From Trichomonas vaginalis G3 (lineage: Eukaryota > Parabasalia > Trichomonadida > Trichomonadidae): a stretch of 64,000 nt of DNA. The DNA is taken from assembly GCF_026262505.1 (NCBI RefSeq), contig NC_067207.1, forward strand, positions 20,490,082-20,554,081. The letters are read 5' to 3'. Shown here piece by piece: positions 1 to 10,739 of the stretch (positions within the stretch are counted from its first letter, which is position 1; each line of letters starts with the position of its first letter). The position numbers and the translations under genes were made by a program. Below the pieces are notes generated by a model that did not search any database, was not told the origin of the DNA, and saw only the letters and a list, made by a program, of their open reading frames with translations.

Positions 1-56
1 ACTTTTTAATATTTCAATATTTATGATATTTCAATGTATTAAGTGGTCTCAAATTG
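1..56 (+). repeat. 56-bp direct repeat, left copy (matches 28523-28578)
   Basis: These 56 bases are identical, in the same orientation, to 28523-28578 just upstream of the multi-pass membrane protein gene. The match stops at position 57, where the Maverick-type DNA begins. The left limit is unknown because the window starts inside it, so the repeat may be longer. It is too long to be a Polinton target duplication (about 6 bp). A duplicated promoter region or segmental duplication is more likely. Confidence 0.85.
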
Positions 57-546
57 AGCTTCTCAAATATAAGTTGGCCTATTCAAATAATAAAATTAAA
101 TAATATTTAAGATAATAAATAAAAGTGATTGAGGTCATAGCAAAACGGCTGTTTCAGTCATTAATTCTTAAAAATAAAAAGGGTAAAAACTAAATACAAT
201 GGGTAAAATTCAATAGTGTCTGTGCTATCGTTCAATTTGAAGGTGTCTTTTGAAACCGCAAGACACATTGAATTTTTGAATAGTGTATTATGGTTTGACA
301 GACACCAATGAAAAAAATAAAATAATATTTATTTTAAATATATAAGATCCTTATATAAAATATAAATATTTTATCGTTTTATTTTCTTGTTTTAGAAATG
401 TTTTTTATTGAAAAATCAATAAAACTAACTCCAAAATAAAATTTTTGATTTAAAGACACTATGATGACACCAGGCAAATCTTCCAAGACACCTATCGTCG
501 GGAATCTAACAACCCTACAATAACATCAAATTTTATTTTTATATAA

Positions 547-657
547 ATGGATACCCCACAAGCTCAAAATTTACCACAAATCATAATAAGGGAGGAAATG
601 ATAAAAATGATGCAAGAACAAATTAAAAACAACAAACCACAAAAACCGAGAAGATGA
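547..657 (+). CDS. 36-codon ORF at the Maverick end, unknown
   Basis: This is a short ATG-to-TGA frame of 36 codons on the strand opposite the other Maverick genes. It encodes a proline/glutamine-rich start followed by a charged, lysine-rich tail. No family is recognised. It may be the cut-down start of a lost plus-strand gene, or chance. Confidence 0.25.
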   Translation: MDTPQAQNLPQIIIREEMIKMMQEQIKNNKPQKPRR

Positions 658-667
658 GGAATAAAAA

Positions 668-940
668 TTAAATTTGGATTGAGTTTAAATATTCATCTTT
701 ATTAAATTCATCTCTTCTAATCAATTTATTTATTCTATTAAATTCTTTTATTTTTGCTTCACTCAGTTTAAGGATTGAACGGTAAGTTTTTAATTTTTCG
801 ATTATTTCTTTCCTCTCTTGATCATTTTCAACCCCACCACATTGCGGCTTCTTTTTATAATAGCATATTTTTGATTTAATTCTGTTTAGTTTCTTTTTAT
901 ATTCATCGTCCGGACTCTTGGTTGCTTCGTTGTCACTCAT
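668..940 (-). CDS. Small lysine-rich hypothetical protein (Maverick part)
   Basis: This 90-aa ATG-initiated frame is very basic and rich in Lys, Glu, Asn and Ile, with predicted helical character and no clear domain. It lies immediately downstream of the integrase region on the same strand, with about 20 bases between, which fits a compact gene row within the Maverick. The function is unknown. It may be specific to the element. Confidence 0.4.
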   Translation of the reverse strand: MSDNEATKSPDDEYKKKLNRIKSKICYYKKKPQCGGVENDQERKEIIEKLKTYRSILKLSEAKIKEFNRINKLIRRDEFNKDEYLNSIQI

Positions 941-960
941 TTCTTACGAAATAAAAAAAA

Positions 961-2462
961 TTAAATATTATTTAAATATAATGGAGTAATAAAATAAATC
1001 GGAATTTCTATTAATTGATTGTTAACCTCAACTAATGCATTACCGTTAATATATCTAACAAATTCAGCTATTGTGTCAAATCTTCGTCTTCTTTTTGTCA
1101 TTGATTTATCAGTTTTTCCATAATCGAGATGAATCAAAACTTTATCCCCTTGTTTAAAATTCATGAGCCCCGAATTAATTTGTTCACGTTTAACATCATT
1201 TAACCTTTCCATTTGCTTTCTAATATATTCCCATTCTTTTGAAATATCATTTTTCATTTCCACTGGTTTCATGTTTATAGTTCTATGCCATGTATTATTG
1301 TAATAATATACTAACTGCTGTATGATGGAGTCATGATTTCCATCCCAGTATATCTGACCGTTAACCCCTAACGCATCTCTAAGAGTTCTCATTACCGCAT
1401 CAACTATTTTATTATGAAACGTATATGGAGAGGATGAAAAGTAAAAATTAATTTGTGGGAAATAATGAGCCATAGCTGCCTGAAATCCTTTATCACCATC
1501 ACCCCTGATATTATCTACTCTTTCATGATCTAGTAAGTATTGAATAGCTCTTCTTGTTTCCTGTTCTGTTTTCCCTTTCACCGGAATGCAATATAAATAT
1601 CTGGTGTTAATGTTAATGGCGAATAAATAAGTAACGTTCCTTTTGAATATTCTAAATGATCGATTTCGTATGAATATGGATGTGGGCAAATGAGGGCGAC
1701 TAAATTTTTCCTTTAACGGTTGAATTTTTGGGTCAATTGGTTTATTTAATATCTTGAAATCCTTTTTAAAATCTTTTTGCTTCTTAAATGTTTGAAATGG
1801 ATATAATAAAGTGAATGATGAAGGATTAACTGAAGGAGGAGGAGTACTACTGTTGGAGGTTTTGGTGTTGCAAGTGGTTTAATTTTATCTGCTTTGATTT
1901 TGGATTTCATTCCTCCTTTCATTAATTCTGGATGTATTTTATTCATTTGTTTTAAATATACTGTATATAAAGGTTTGATATACTTTCCTGCTTCGAGTTT
2001 ATGTTGAAGGATGAATTCCAAAAGTTGATCTTCATTTAAAAGTCGGGCTGAGTGTGGTTTAACTAATGAATCATAAATTAAAGCTTGTGCTTCATTTATG
2101 GTCTGAATGACCTGGGCGTTTTGCACCCTTGTTTTTTGCGGCTCGGGATTATATAAATTATATAATTCATCAATATCTTCTTCTGTTAATACTTTATTTT
2201 TGAAATCTTTCAATTGTTTAAGTTGTGATTTAGTTTTTCCCTTTATATATTCATTATTTTTAATTTTGTCTTTAATTTTAGAAATTATTTTATCATGATA
2301 TTTCAAAATTTCATTTTTATAATATGGATAATAATATTCCATATCATCACCCGTTATATTTTCATCATATTTTTGGAGATATGCTTTTAATTCATAATAA
2401 TTAAGAAAATTTTGATTAAGTACTAAATCATCAATTAAAATTTTTAAATCTACATTATCCAT
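961..2462 (-). pseudogene. Maverick/Polinton integrase gene region (fossil, broken)
   Basis: The 961-1689 portion encodes an rve-type (RNase H-fold, DDE/D) integrase core of the kind Mavericks use to insert their DNA into the host. Recognisable parts are the strand carrying FAININTRYLY, the GDGDKGF segment and the N-K-x-V helix region before MRTLRDAL. A basic, SH3/chromodomain-like tail with KQGDKVLIHLDYGK follows. The 1746-2462 portion is a charged, coiled 238-aa stretch of the type found next to or upstream of the integrase in these elements; I do not recognise a domain in it. The region is broken and is treated as part of the fossil element. Confidence 0.65.
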
Positions 2463-2614
2463 TTATATAAAAATAAAATAAGTGTTTTAAGGGTGCTCAC
2501 CTCTTTGATCAAGAATCAAAACCATTATTAACGGTTCCTTTTGTCTCTTCTGTAGCATTTTATTAAAAATAAAATTTTAAATTCATGACTCAACCCCTAC
2601 GTTTTTAAATTGTA

Positions 2615-5600
2615 TTAAATAAATGGCATACAACATCCATTTTCACAACATACAGCCTTAGTGTGTGCTCCTGTTAATGCAGTCTTACCGATTGTTAAGC
2701 GAGTCATTGACCCGTTTTTAAGTTGTAAATTAATATTCTGACCATCAAATATCACTTTATCATTTATTATATCCAAATAATTTTTAGGTGTTAATTGTTT
2801 ATTTTGTCGTAAACTAACACCTTTCATTTTTTGTGCAATCTTTTTAAAATCACTTCCACCCATTGAACCGTTGAATGATGTATAACACTTGGGGCATAAA
2901 GCAACCATGTTATCACCTTGTTTCTCAATTGCTAAACCCAATAACTTCTTCTCATGTGCTTTTTCTTCAGCTTTATTCTTTAATTTAGGTTTAAATTTCT
3001 CATCAAAACAGAAGAAATCAAATGGTGCGAATTTGAAAATGTTTTTATCATAAAATTTTTTATCGGTTACAATCGCCTGAAATGCTTGAGTGTTAGGAAG
3101 ATTTGGATCGCCAGCGATTGCCTAATAAGATGAATCAGTATCACCTTCAATGAAATGAAAACGATTAACATTCATGCATTTATACATAAAATCATAAATG
3201 AAAACCAAATACCAGTATTTAGCATTATCTAAAGTAAAAAATGCCTCTTGTAAACATGTATCACATCTATAAAATCTATCTTTAAGCATCAGTTGATACG
3301 TATCCTCTCCTATTTCCCTTATGTTTTTAAACTTATTTGGCATACATGCAACGCGTGCCTTCTGTGCATTCATTATTTTAGTCTTTGTGTAATTTTGTGT
3401 ATTCATTGCATCGTAACCATATGATCCATTAAGCGAAATCTTGCAAAATAAACTTTTTCCTTTATTTCCTTCTAATTCAGCCTTTTGTCTTTCGTTCATA
3501 AATTCGTTCGCAAATTCATTAAAACAAGTGTTTTTAGTAAATGTTAAAATTGATTGAATATCATCGATGATAAAATGAAATCTGTCTATTAGATACCAAA
3601 GATAATAAGAAGAAAATGGTTGATATTGGTTGTGTGTTGATGCTAACTGAGTTAATTTTCTCTGTTTCTGGTCAACCGGTAGATTGTTTGATTTCATGTA
3701 ATTATACATAAAACTACCAATTGTTTTTTCATCTGTGATAATATCTAAGTTTCTTATTATCGGTAAAAAGTTTATGTAATCATTAATGTATTTTTCATCA
3801 ATGTGACCCTTTACTTCAGCCACGAATAAAGTATTTTCTTCTTAATTATTCCCACTGCTTTTGCTTTCTTTGTTGCTGTATCACAAATGATAACACCATT
3901 CAATCTTCCCGGCATATACATTTTATGGTCAGTATATTGAATGAAATCATGAGGATTAGATGAAAATGATGAAGGATATAATGAATTAAAATCAACACCA
4001 ACGAAATGAGTCATGATGTTGGAAGTGTCCTCATTTGATACAGTTTTAGTTTCTGGATTATATGCAAGTTTATTAATGTGCGTGATTCCTTTAAGATTAA
4101 CACGATGTTGAACATTTGATAGACCACCAGTAATTCCATTACGGAGAATGTGATAAGCTTCAACTGAATCTAAAGTCATTGGTAAATTATTTTAATGCAT
4201 AATTTCTTAAATTGATTCTTAAACGTTGAACATCTTCATCTTTATTTGATTTTACGACATTGCAATAACAACACATTAACTGACAATTTTCTTTGGTATG
4301 TGGTTTTTCATTATCGATTCTATCCAATGTTGGTTTATTTGCATATGTAAACGCTTTACCACACATTTTGCATTTAGATGAAAGGATTAAATCGTGATAG
4401 TATTGAAAATCATCCATTGAAACATTATTTTTAGTTTCTCTTTCTGCTTTTTCATCTTGTTTCTTATATGATTCAATTTTATATTTCCAATACTTTTTCG
4501 TTAATTCAAAACTTGATTCTATCTCTTCCTCAGGATATTTTTCATTAGGATTAAAGTCTTTATATGCTAAAGCGTAACGAATCATTGAAGCATTCGATGA
4601 TAAAGAAAGATTATGAAGCATGTCAATTTTATATACAAATGTTTCTTCAATAATTTTATCAATTGGGTCAATCATAATTTCAACATCTTTATTGCAATAA
4701 TGAATAAAATATTCTAATCTATTCTTAAAATTTTTAGCATCATTGAGATATATTTGATAATCACTATCTGATATAGTTTCTTGAGTTAATGTTGAATAAA
4801 ATGAATCTTTCGTGAATGGTTCCTCGTTATATAATTCTTCTTCGTAATTCTCCCATGTGATAAATTGATAAGGGAAAAAGGATTTAACACGTGATTTATT
4901 GTTTCCGAAATCTTGAGTGAATTGGTCTAATGTCCCACCCACTATATAATTTCTGATGTCAATAAATCTCAATTCATATGGAACGTTTGTTTTCTTTACA
5001 ATGATTTGCTTAAATTGTGAAGATGAACCCAGCATTGATTTTATTTTCCATTTTGCAGTGTTTAAATCACGAAGAATTAAATTTAAATCAAACTTTCCCG
5101 AATTAAAACCTATGATATTCACTTTATTGAATTCCTCATCTAGAAGTTCTTTAAATGCTTTCTTCTGTTTTTCATTTAATGTTTGCGGCTTCATTAATTC
5201 TTCATATTGACTCATATTTGATTTAGCAACTAATGAACAGGTTGAAAATAAAAACTCAATCCAATCAGAAATAAAAGAATCACTCGAAGTTAAGCAAAAA
5301 TTCCTCGTATACGTTTTATCATTTAATTTAACTGTTGATGATACCATGAATGGTTTTAAGTAAGCATTCAAAGTTGCACACTCAGAAAGTTGTAATTCTT
5401 CTTTAGTCTCTAATGTTTCAAAGTCAAAAGTAATATAATATCTTGTCGGTTGATAATATTCCTGCAAATTGTGAGCTAATAACCACTGATATATCTTCTG
5501 TTTCGTAATATGTGGTGCATATGGTTGCTGGGTCTTTTGCAATTGAACGTCTTGAATTAATCTTCCATTATTTTCTTTACATTTCTCACAATGCTTTAAA

Positions 5601-6058
5601 AATCTTCTTTGGTTTTTCCTTTCTGGATCATCGCGGATAGAATAAACTTCTTCTTTACAATATGGACAAACTTTATAGCCGGTGAGTGCTTCAACGTCTG
5701 TTATTCTGTCAGCGTGAAGTTTTCCACATGGACTCTGTGTTAATAAAATATTTACTGTTTCAAATTCTGGATCTATCATTATTGATTCCACTAATGGAAA
5801 GTCTACCTTATTTATGTCCACGTCTTCTGGTTGAGGATCACAATAATAGAAATCAATATTAACATTTAACATTCTCGCTAATCTCTCACTTTCTGATGAA
5901 ATGTCAAACCCTTCATATGCATCTATTGCTTCATTTAAATAGCTTCTACGAGTTTTAGGATTAACACCATCAGGAATGTTATAGAAGCGTTTAAATAACC
6001 TTCTACCTTCTGCTCTAATTTGATTATCATTCATTTTAGCTGTTCCGTTTTTGTTCAT
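2615..6058 (-). pseudogene. Maverick/Polinton protein-primed DNA polymerase B region (fossil, broken)
   Basis: This is a family B DNA polymerase of the protein-primed type that replicates Maverick/Polinton DNA. From N to C terminus the region shows a zinc-ribbon-like Cys cluster (CPYC ... HCEKC) and 3'-5' exonuclease motifs (TFDFETLE; FNSGKFDLNL; YCNKDVE). A Cys-rich HNH-like segment follows (CKMCGKAF, LDRIDN, CCYCN). Then come the polymerase motifs: VDFNSLYPSS (motif A), KISLNGSYG (motif B) and GDTDSS (motif C), and a Cys-rich end. It is broken in about three places. It is read as one gene region because the motif order is correct and continuous along the strand. Confidence 0.8.
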
Positions 6059-6107
6059 TTATGTAAGAATAAAAAATTAAAAAATAAATAAAAATAAAGT
6101 TTATTTT

Positions 6108-7226
6108 TTAAAGCCCATAAAATGAATTAAGAACACATAAATTTTTATCATCTGCAACGTGACGAATACATTTTAATTTACTCAAGAATGTGTACCCTGA
6201 TACATTAAATCTAATTCCTGTCTTATTTAATTTCACAACTTTGAAAAGGAATGTATGAATAGCTATAAAATGATGAGAAGATGTTTTATGGGTTGCTTCC
6301 ATTTTTTCTGAAATAAATGAATAAATATAATGTTTATAAGTTTTCATATCTTTTATGTTCTTAATAACGAATGGTATAGACCTTTCAACTTCGTCTTCCT
6401 TCGGTGCTGTTCTTTCATATGAAACATTATTGGTATCTTCAATAATGAAACCACAATCACACAAAATTTTATAGGTTCCAATGGTTTCTTTTGATATTTT
6501 ATCTAATAAATCAAAAACTTTATCAACACCCGTGCATTTATTTAAATAATAATTTGTGTAAATATCATGATCTTCTTTCTTAATCGTATTAGTTGCATAT
6601 GTCACGTTTTTAAGAGCTTTTTTGAATTTCTCAGAATCGAGAGGGGGTGAAAGTAAGATACAAGGGTATTCTTCATTATCAATAAATTGTAACTTATGTT
6701 TACGAATAAATTTAGTACCTTCTTCTGAAAGTGTTTCGTCTATCTCACCATCTAATAAATTTTGTGTTGATTCTGAGACATAATTTTTATATCTTTCTTC
6801 ATGAGATTTCTGAACTTCTGATTCTGAAGCTGGGATATTCATTAAACCCTCTACTTCATTTTCATTATATTTTTCAACTTCTCTTAATTCCTTAATTTTT
6901 TCATCTATTTCATCTCTTATTTTTTCCAGTCTTTCAATTTCAATTTCATCATATTCATCATCTTTAATTCGTTCTTCATAATATTCAGGGAAAACATCAG
7001 GTTCTTTAGGTTTTTCTTCTTTAGATGTAGGATATAAGAAATTTATAACATCATCTTTATTCATTTTTCCATCATAATCAAATTCATTTAAGAACTCCGC
7101 GAATTTTTTACAATTTCTTAAATAATATTTATCAACTTCATAACCCGCCTCCTCTAATATATCCTTTATTTCCCCGTTTGTGAATCCTAAATTTTTAACG
7201 TTGTTAGTTTTGACGCTCATTTTCAT
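6108..7226 (-). CDS. Hypothetical protein, Maverick part (372 aa)
   Basis: This ATG-initiated frame of 372 aa lies upstream of the polymerase on the same strand, separated by about 50 bases. The first ~70 residues contain a D-x-D-x-K-M-N-K-D-D stretch resembling an EF-hand-like or helix-turn segment. Residues ~85-130 are a highly charged coiled coil (Glu/Lys/Arg/Asp). The C-terminal half has mixed alpha/beta character with no recognised family. Its position beside PolB in the Maverick gene row suggests an element-encoded replication or structural accessory, but no function is assigned. Confidence 0.45.
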   Translation of the reverse strand: MKMSVKTNNVKNLGFTNGEIKDILEEAGYEVDKYYLRNCKKFAEFLNEFDYDGKMNKDDVINFLYPTSKEEKPKEPDVFPEYYEERIKDDEYDEIEIERLEKIRDEIDEKIKELREVEKYNENEVEGLMNIPASESEVQKSHEERYKNYVSESTQNLLDGEIDETLSEEGTKFIRKHKLQFIDNEEYPCILLSPPLDSEKFKKALKNVTYATNTIKKEDHDIYTNYYLNKCTGVDKVFDLLDKISKETIGTYKILCDCGFIIEDTNNVSYERTAPKEDEVERSIPFVIKNIKDMKTYKHYIYSFISEKMEATHKTSSHHFIAIHTFLFKVVKLNKTGIRFNVSGYTFLSKLKCIRHVADDKNLCVLNSFYGL

Positions 7227-7930
7227 ACAAAATAAAAAAATAAAATAATAAACATATCATTAGTTTCTAATTTCTTTTTCTCATTTATGAGGTCTTTGAT
7301 TATGACTTCATTGATTCCATTCATGATTTAAACAATGTTTAATTAATCGCGGAATATCTGACATCATCTATATATATAGCTTCTTTTATTTTTATTACAT
7401 CATTTATGGTCTGAGTGTAAATGTCTTACAATTTTGTATCATTTTTAAATCTTGATTTATTCAAAAACGTAAGAATAAAAACCGTAAGAATCATACATTT
7501 ATTTTATCAATTGTATGAAAATTACTTACAAAATCGTTCAATATTGTATGAATTCTTACGTTTACAAAAAAGGTCACACAACCCTCCATATATACTACTT
7601 TCAAATTTTGATAAGATATATCGTGAATATTATCCATCCGTCAAAATATTTTAGCCTCAATTATTATATGATAAACCAAAAATTCAAGGGAATAAGGTAA
7701 TTATCTACAGGTTATTTAGAACTTATTCAATAGATAGTGGAGTGTCGATAATAAAATAAATAATCATCAAGCTCAATAATGATTAATTGAATTGTGTAAA
7801 AATCCATTCAAAATTGAGAAAGATTTTATAGTCCGTTGACGATACACTTTCAATTGATTATTTCCTTTAATTTAGTATTTCTGATAAAAATGTAGGAAAA
7901 TGATTTATACGAAATATAAATTAAATATAA
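7227..7930. other. AT-rich stretch, no gene recognised
   Basis: This lies between the Maverick ORFs and the next coding remnant. It is very AT-rich, with repeated 'cttacg/cgtaag' words around 7430-7560. Two overlapping 60-77 codon frames have no recognisable composition and are taken as chance. The right end of the Maverick should lie here, but no inverted repeat to the left end was seen. Confidence 0.5.
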
Positions 7931-8616
7931 AATAACGGTGGATGGCATGTAAGATATAAATTGGATGATGAACCTGATACCATGCTTCAAGTAATTAAAG
8001 GTGGTCATCGAGATGTTGCCACTTACAAAAATGTGAAGTTTACAACATCAGTTCAAGCCATATCAACTAAGTACTTATCAATTGTTTGGAATGTCAAAAA
8101 TAATGACGTAGATCCTCATTATATCTATTTAACCGCATTTGCAGACATTCAGATTGCAGAAAATGATAGAGCAGATGTTTATAGGTACCCAAATAATAGT
8201 AGAACAGATAGTAGAGGCATTACAATGAAAGATCCCAGAACAAATAACACATTAACACTTGTTGTTCGTGATGGTTACAACGTGGAGAATGTGGATGCAT
8301 ATTGGTTTGGACTTTGGGAATCTCTGGTATATCACGAATGGGATTCAACAAATATTACTGAGTTTAAAGAACAAGATTCTTTTCGCCTGAAGAGAAATTT
8401 TAAGGAAAATATTAAGTTGTGCAATTTGCATTTATCTCTTTATGTGATGCATATTTTCACGATCTGACAGCAGAAATCGAATCAGCGGAGCCAGAAGAAT
8501 CAGATTACGTGTGGAAAATAGGTTTTGAACGCTTAGATAGGGCTAAAATGAGACTTTATGAGATGTGTTGTATAATTATAGTTTTTGCGATAATGTGTCA
8601 TGAGATCAGAATATGA
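7931..8616 (+). pseudogene. Fragment of an unrecognised host-like gene, frameshifted
   Basis: From a stop at about 7930 the frame is open to 8467 with a well-formed globular composition (segments NNDVDPHYIYLTAFADI and YWFGLWESLVYHEWDST). It then continues in another frame (AYFHDLTAEIESAEPEESD) to about 8616. There is no ATG at the start of the open stretch, so the 5' end has been lost. Aromatic and Asn/Asp-rich beta-type sequence suggests part of a large extracellular or secreted trichomonad protein, but I do not recognise the family. It abuts the Maverick region on its left and hairpin repeats on its right. Confidence 0.45.
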
Positions 8617-8793
8617 AGAGAGTAAATATGTATTATTGTCACGGGTTTATATGTGGGATAGCTCGATAGAGTCTCTAAAAGAGATTAGTACGTGAGTAAG
8701 GCGATTTAATAAACAAAAGAAAGAAATAATTAAATTTTTTTTTAACTTCGAAAAGATTGTATGAAAGTGTCTTTGATTGTAAGATACATTTAG

Positions 8794-8977
8794 ATCGACA
8801 AGAGTGTATTGTGCACTCTTGTCGGTCAAACTTGCATTCAATTTGATGAATGCGGAAGATTGTCTCATTCTGGGAGACATGCAGTGACAATGTCTCCCGG
8901 AATGAGACATGCAGACCGACAAGAGTGCACAATACACTCTTGTCGGTCGAAGTTTTGCAATCGCGTTGTGATTGCAA
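8794..8977. repeat. Cluster of five GC-rich hairpins
   Basis: Five inverted repeats sit back to back: 8794-8827, 8834-8853, 8863-8907, 8914-8948 and 8955-8977. The first and fourth share the arm GACAAGAGTG..CACTCTTGTC and are near copies. The third has ~20-bp arms around a 5-base loop. The overlapping ORFs seen on both strands are a by-product of the palindromes. No terminal repeats or target duplication were seen around the cluster. It could be a structured RNA, a cruciform-forming element or a dead mobile repeat. Confidence 0.75.
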
Positions 8978-9160
8978 AAGATTGTGCTATTCCTGCATAT
9001 TTTCTACGAGCCTGCTTCATAAAATTGAATCCTTCTATCCAAATTAAATGCGATTTCGCTAATCTTTCATCTAAAATCACTAATCAGAAGCATATTGCAA
9101 GTTAACTTGAACCGGCATGTTCCTCCTATCCTGTCTTTCAGTTCTTTCTATCAGCCATGG

Positions 9161-9367
9161 TTCACAAGGAGGAGAGCTTTGCGCACAATCAGACATAAGA
9201 TTGCGGCAGAGGAACCGGGAAGAGAGCAGCTTGAAGCGGTAAGATGTCCGAATGCTGTCTCCCAGGTGTATCTGTCAGGCAAAGTTCACAAGGAGGAGAG
9301 CTTTGCGCACAATCAAACAGAAGATTGCGGCAGAGGAACCGGGAAGAGAGCAGCTTGAAGCGGTAAG
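9161..9367 (+). repeat. GC-rich tandem repeat, 124-bp period, ~1.7 copies
   Basis: The block beginning TTCACAAGGAGGAGAGC at 9161 recurs at 9285 with only a few changes over ~82 bases and ends in AGCTTGAAGCGGTAAG each time. It is much richer in G and C than its surroundings. Both copies hold an imperfect hairpin around GCACAATC..GATTG. No protein or RNA family is recognised. Confidence 0.75.
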
Positions 9368-9439
9368 CTGTTTTCAAGTCTTTAGTTAACAAACTTTAAC
9401 AAAAGACATCTAAAAAATTTGAAATAATTGCAAAATAAT

Positions 9440-9575
9440 GCCGTCAGGTAATGCGCACCTAAGGGAGGTGTTTTGCGGGAGCTGGGGGTATCTTGGTGAG
9501 TACTCAGGAGGCCAAGAAGGGCACCCCAACCGACATTTTGCTGACGCATTGTGTAAGCAACCATTCTGATAACAG
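9440..9575. other. GC-rich unique stretch
   Basis: This is about 130 bases of GC-rich DNA (GGAGCTGGGGGTATC ... GGGCACCCCAACCGAC) in otherwise AT-rich sequence. It can fold by pairing its G-rich and C-rich halves. It follows directly on the 124-bp repeats and may belong to the same unknown element or structured RNA. Nothing coding is recognised. Confidence 0.4.
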
Positions 9576-9617
9576 CTCAAACCGTCGGGACAAAATAATT
9601 TATGAAATTATAAGTCA

Positions 9618-9866
9618 TCTTTCTAATACATATTTTTGGAAGGGCGTAAGATACGCCAACTTAAATATATTATTAAATATGAGAAAATCGCTCAACAAAA
9701 AAACAATTCTTTCAAAAAGTTTAAAATTTATCTTTCTAATACATATTTTTGGAAGGGCGTAAGATACGCCAACTTAAATATATTATTAAATATGAGAAAA
9801 TCGCTCAACAAAAAAACAATTCTTTCAAAAAGTTTAAAATTTATCTTTCTAATACATATCCTATGG
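9618..9866 (+). repeat. 113-bp tandem repeat with GGCGTAAGATACGCC hairpin
   Basis: The unit starting TCTTTCTAATACATA occurs at 9618, 9731 and (partial) 9844, giving a period of 113 bp. The first two copies are essentially identical and each carries the small hairpin GGCGTAAGATACGCC. Frames across it repeat with the DNA and are not taken as genes. Confidence 0.85.
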
Positions 9867-9869
9867 AAG

Positions 9870-10739
9870 GAGTTTACATTCACAAAATAAAAACCAGTTC
9901 AAAATCTTATTACTCCTTGAATTAAAATCATTTAATTTCAAATCCATTCCAAATCCTTAAATCTGTATTAAAATCATTTTGCCACCAACCAACACAATAC
10001 AAATTACATTTCCATATATCTTCTTGTCCATTTTAATTTTTTATCTCATTTTATTTAATTTTATTTAAAGCATATAGACATCGAGATCCTTTACACATAG
10101 TTATATAAAAGTCAAATACATAATAAATTCTTAATTCTAGAGATATCTCAAAATCTCAATTTTTTAATTTAAAATACCTTTCATTTTTCACAGTAATATC
10201 ACAACAAACAAGCCATTTACTAATTAACACATATAAGAAAAATATCAAATTACAAAACAACTTTCAATATCATTCGCATCGAATTCTATTTTTTCATAAT
10301 TATCAACTACATGTTATTATATAATATATGTCGGCGCATATTCCACTCTATACAAGTGTCAGACACACTCACACAAAGCTGTGAGATTCATACCTCTATC
10401 AGTAGGACTTCTCAAATCAAGAACACATATGTTTCACTATCGCACATCTGTGTAGGATCTAATTAACCCTTTGGACTGGTACTTCAAAATTTGATAATTT
10501 GATAATTTCATGTGATATCATCATTTGCCTTTAAAACAACTGTGCGTTAAACTAGACATGTTTCTCTATCATAATGCAAAATATCAAAGTTTGGGAGACT
10601 CCCAAAGTGTCTGAAACTGATCATAAGGGTGAAAAACCGTTTTCCAGAAGTTGGGAACGTAGGGTAATCATATAAGTAAAAATGGATAATTTGTATACAT
10701 TGAAATTGTATAAGATAATAAAACAACTTTTTTACGAAA
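9870..10739. other. Intergenic, no gene seen
   Basis: This is AT-rich DNA downstream of the MAP65-like gene. A patch at ~10330-10480 is less AT-rich (GTGTCAGACACACTCACAC) but holds no recognisable gene, tRNA or repeat. Confidence 0.5.

Larger units (their letters stand above)
57..7260. mobile_element. Maverick/Polinton remains (broken)
   Basis: This block has the gene set of a trichomonad Maverick/Polinton: a retrovirus-type integrase, a protein-primed family B DNA polymerase and lysine-rich unknown ORFs, all on the minus strand, plus one tiny plus-strand ORF. The left edge is placed where the 56-bp direct repeat ends. The right edge is only approximate, just past the last ORF. I found no matching terminal inverted repeat at the right, and no capsid, packaging ATPase or protease gene, so it is a partial, dead copy with several breaks. 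The coding parts are still easily read, which suggests a fairly young fossil. Confidence 0.75.

Noticed and set aside
1-56. The direct repeat as Polinton target duplication or terminal repeat
   Set aside because: It is far too long for a ~6-bp target duplication, and it is direct, not inverted.
8647-9105. Overlapping ORFs on both strands across the hairpin cluster
   Set aside because: They mirror the palindromes, lack initiators, and show no protein-like composition.
9493-9890. ORFs with repeated KSLNKKTILSKSLKF sequence
   Set aside because: The repeat simply reflects the 113-bp DNA duplication.
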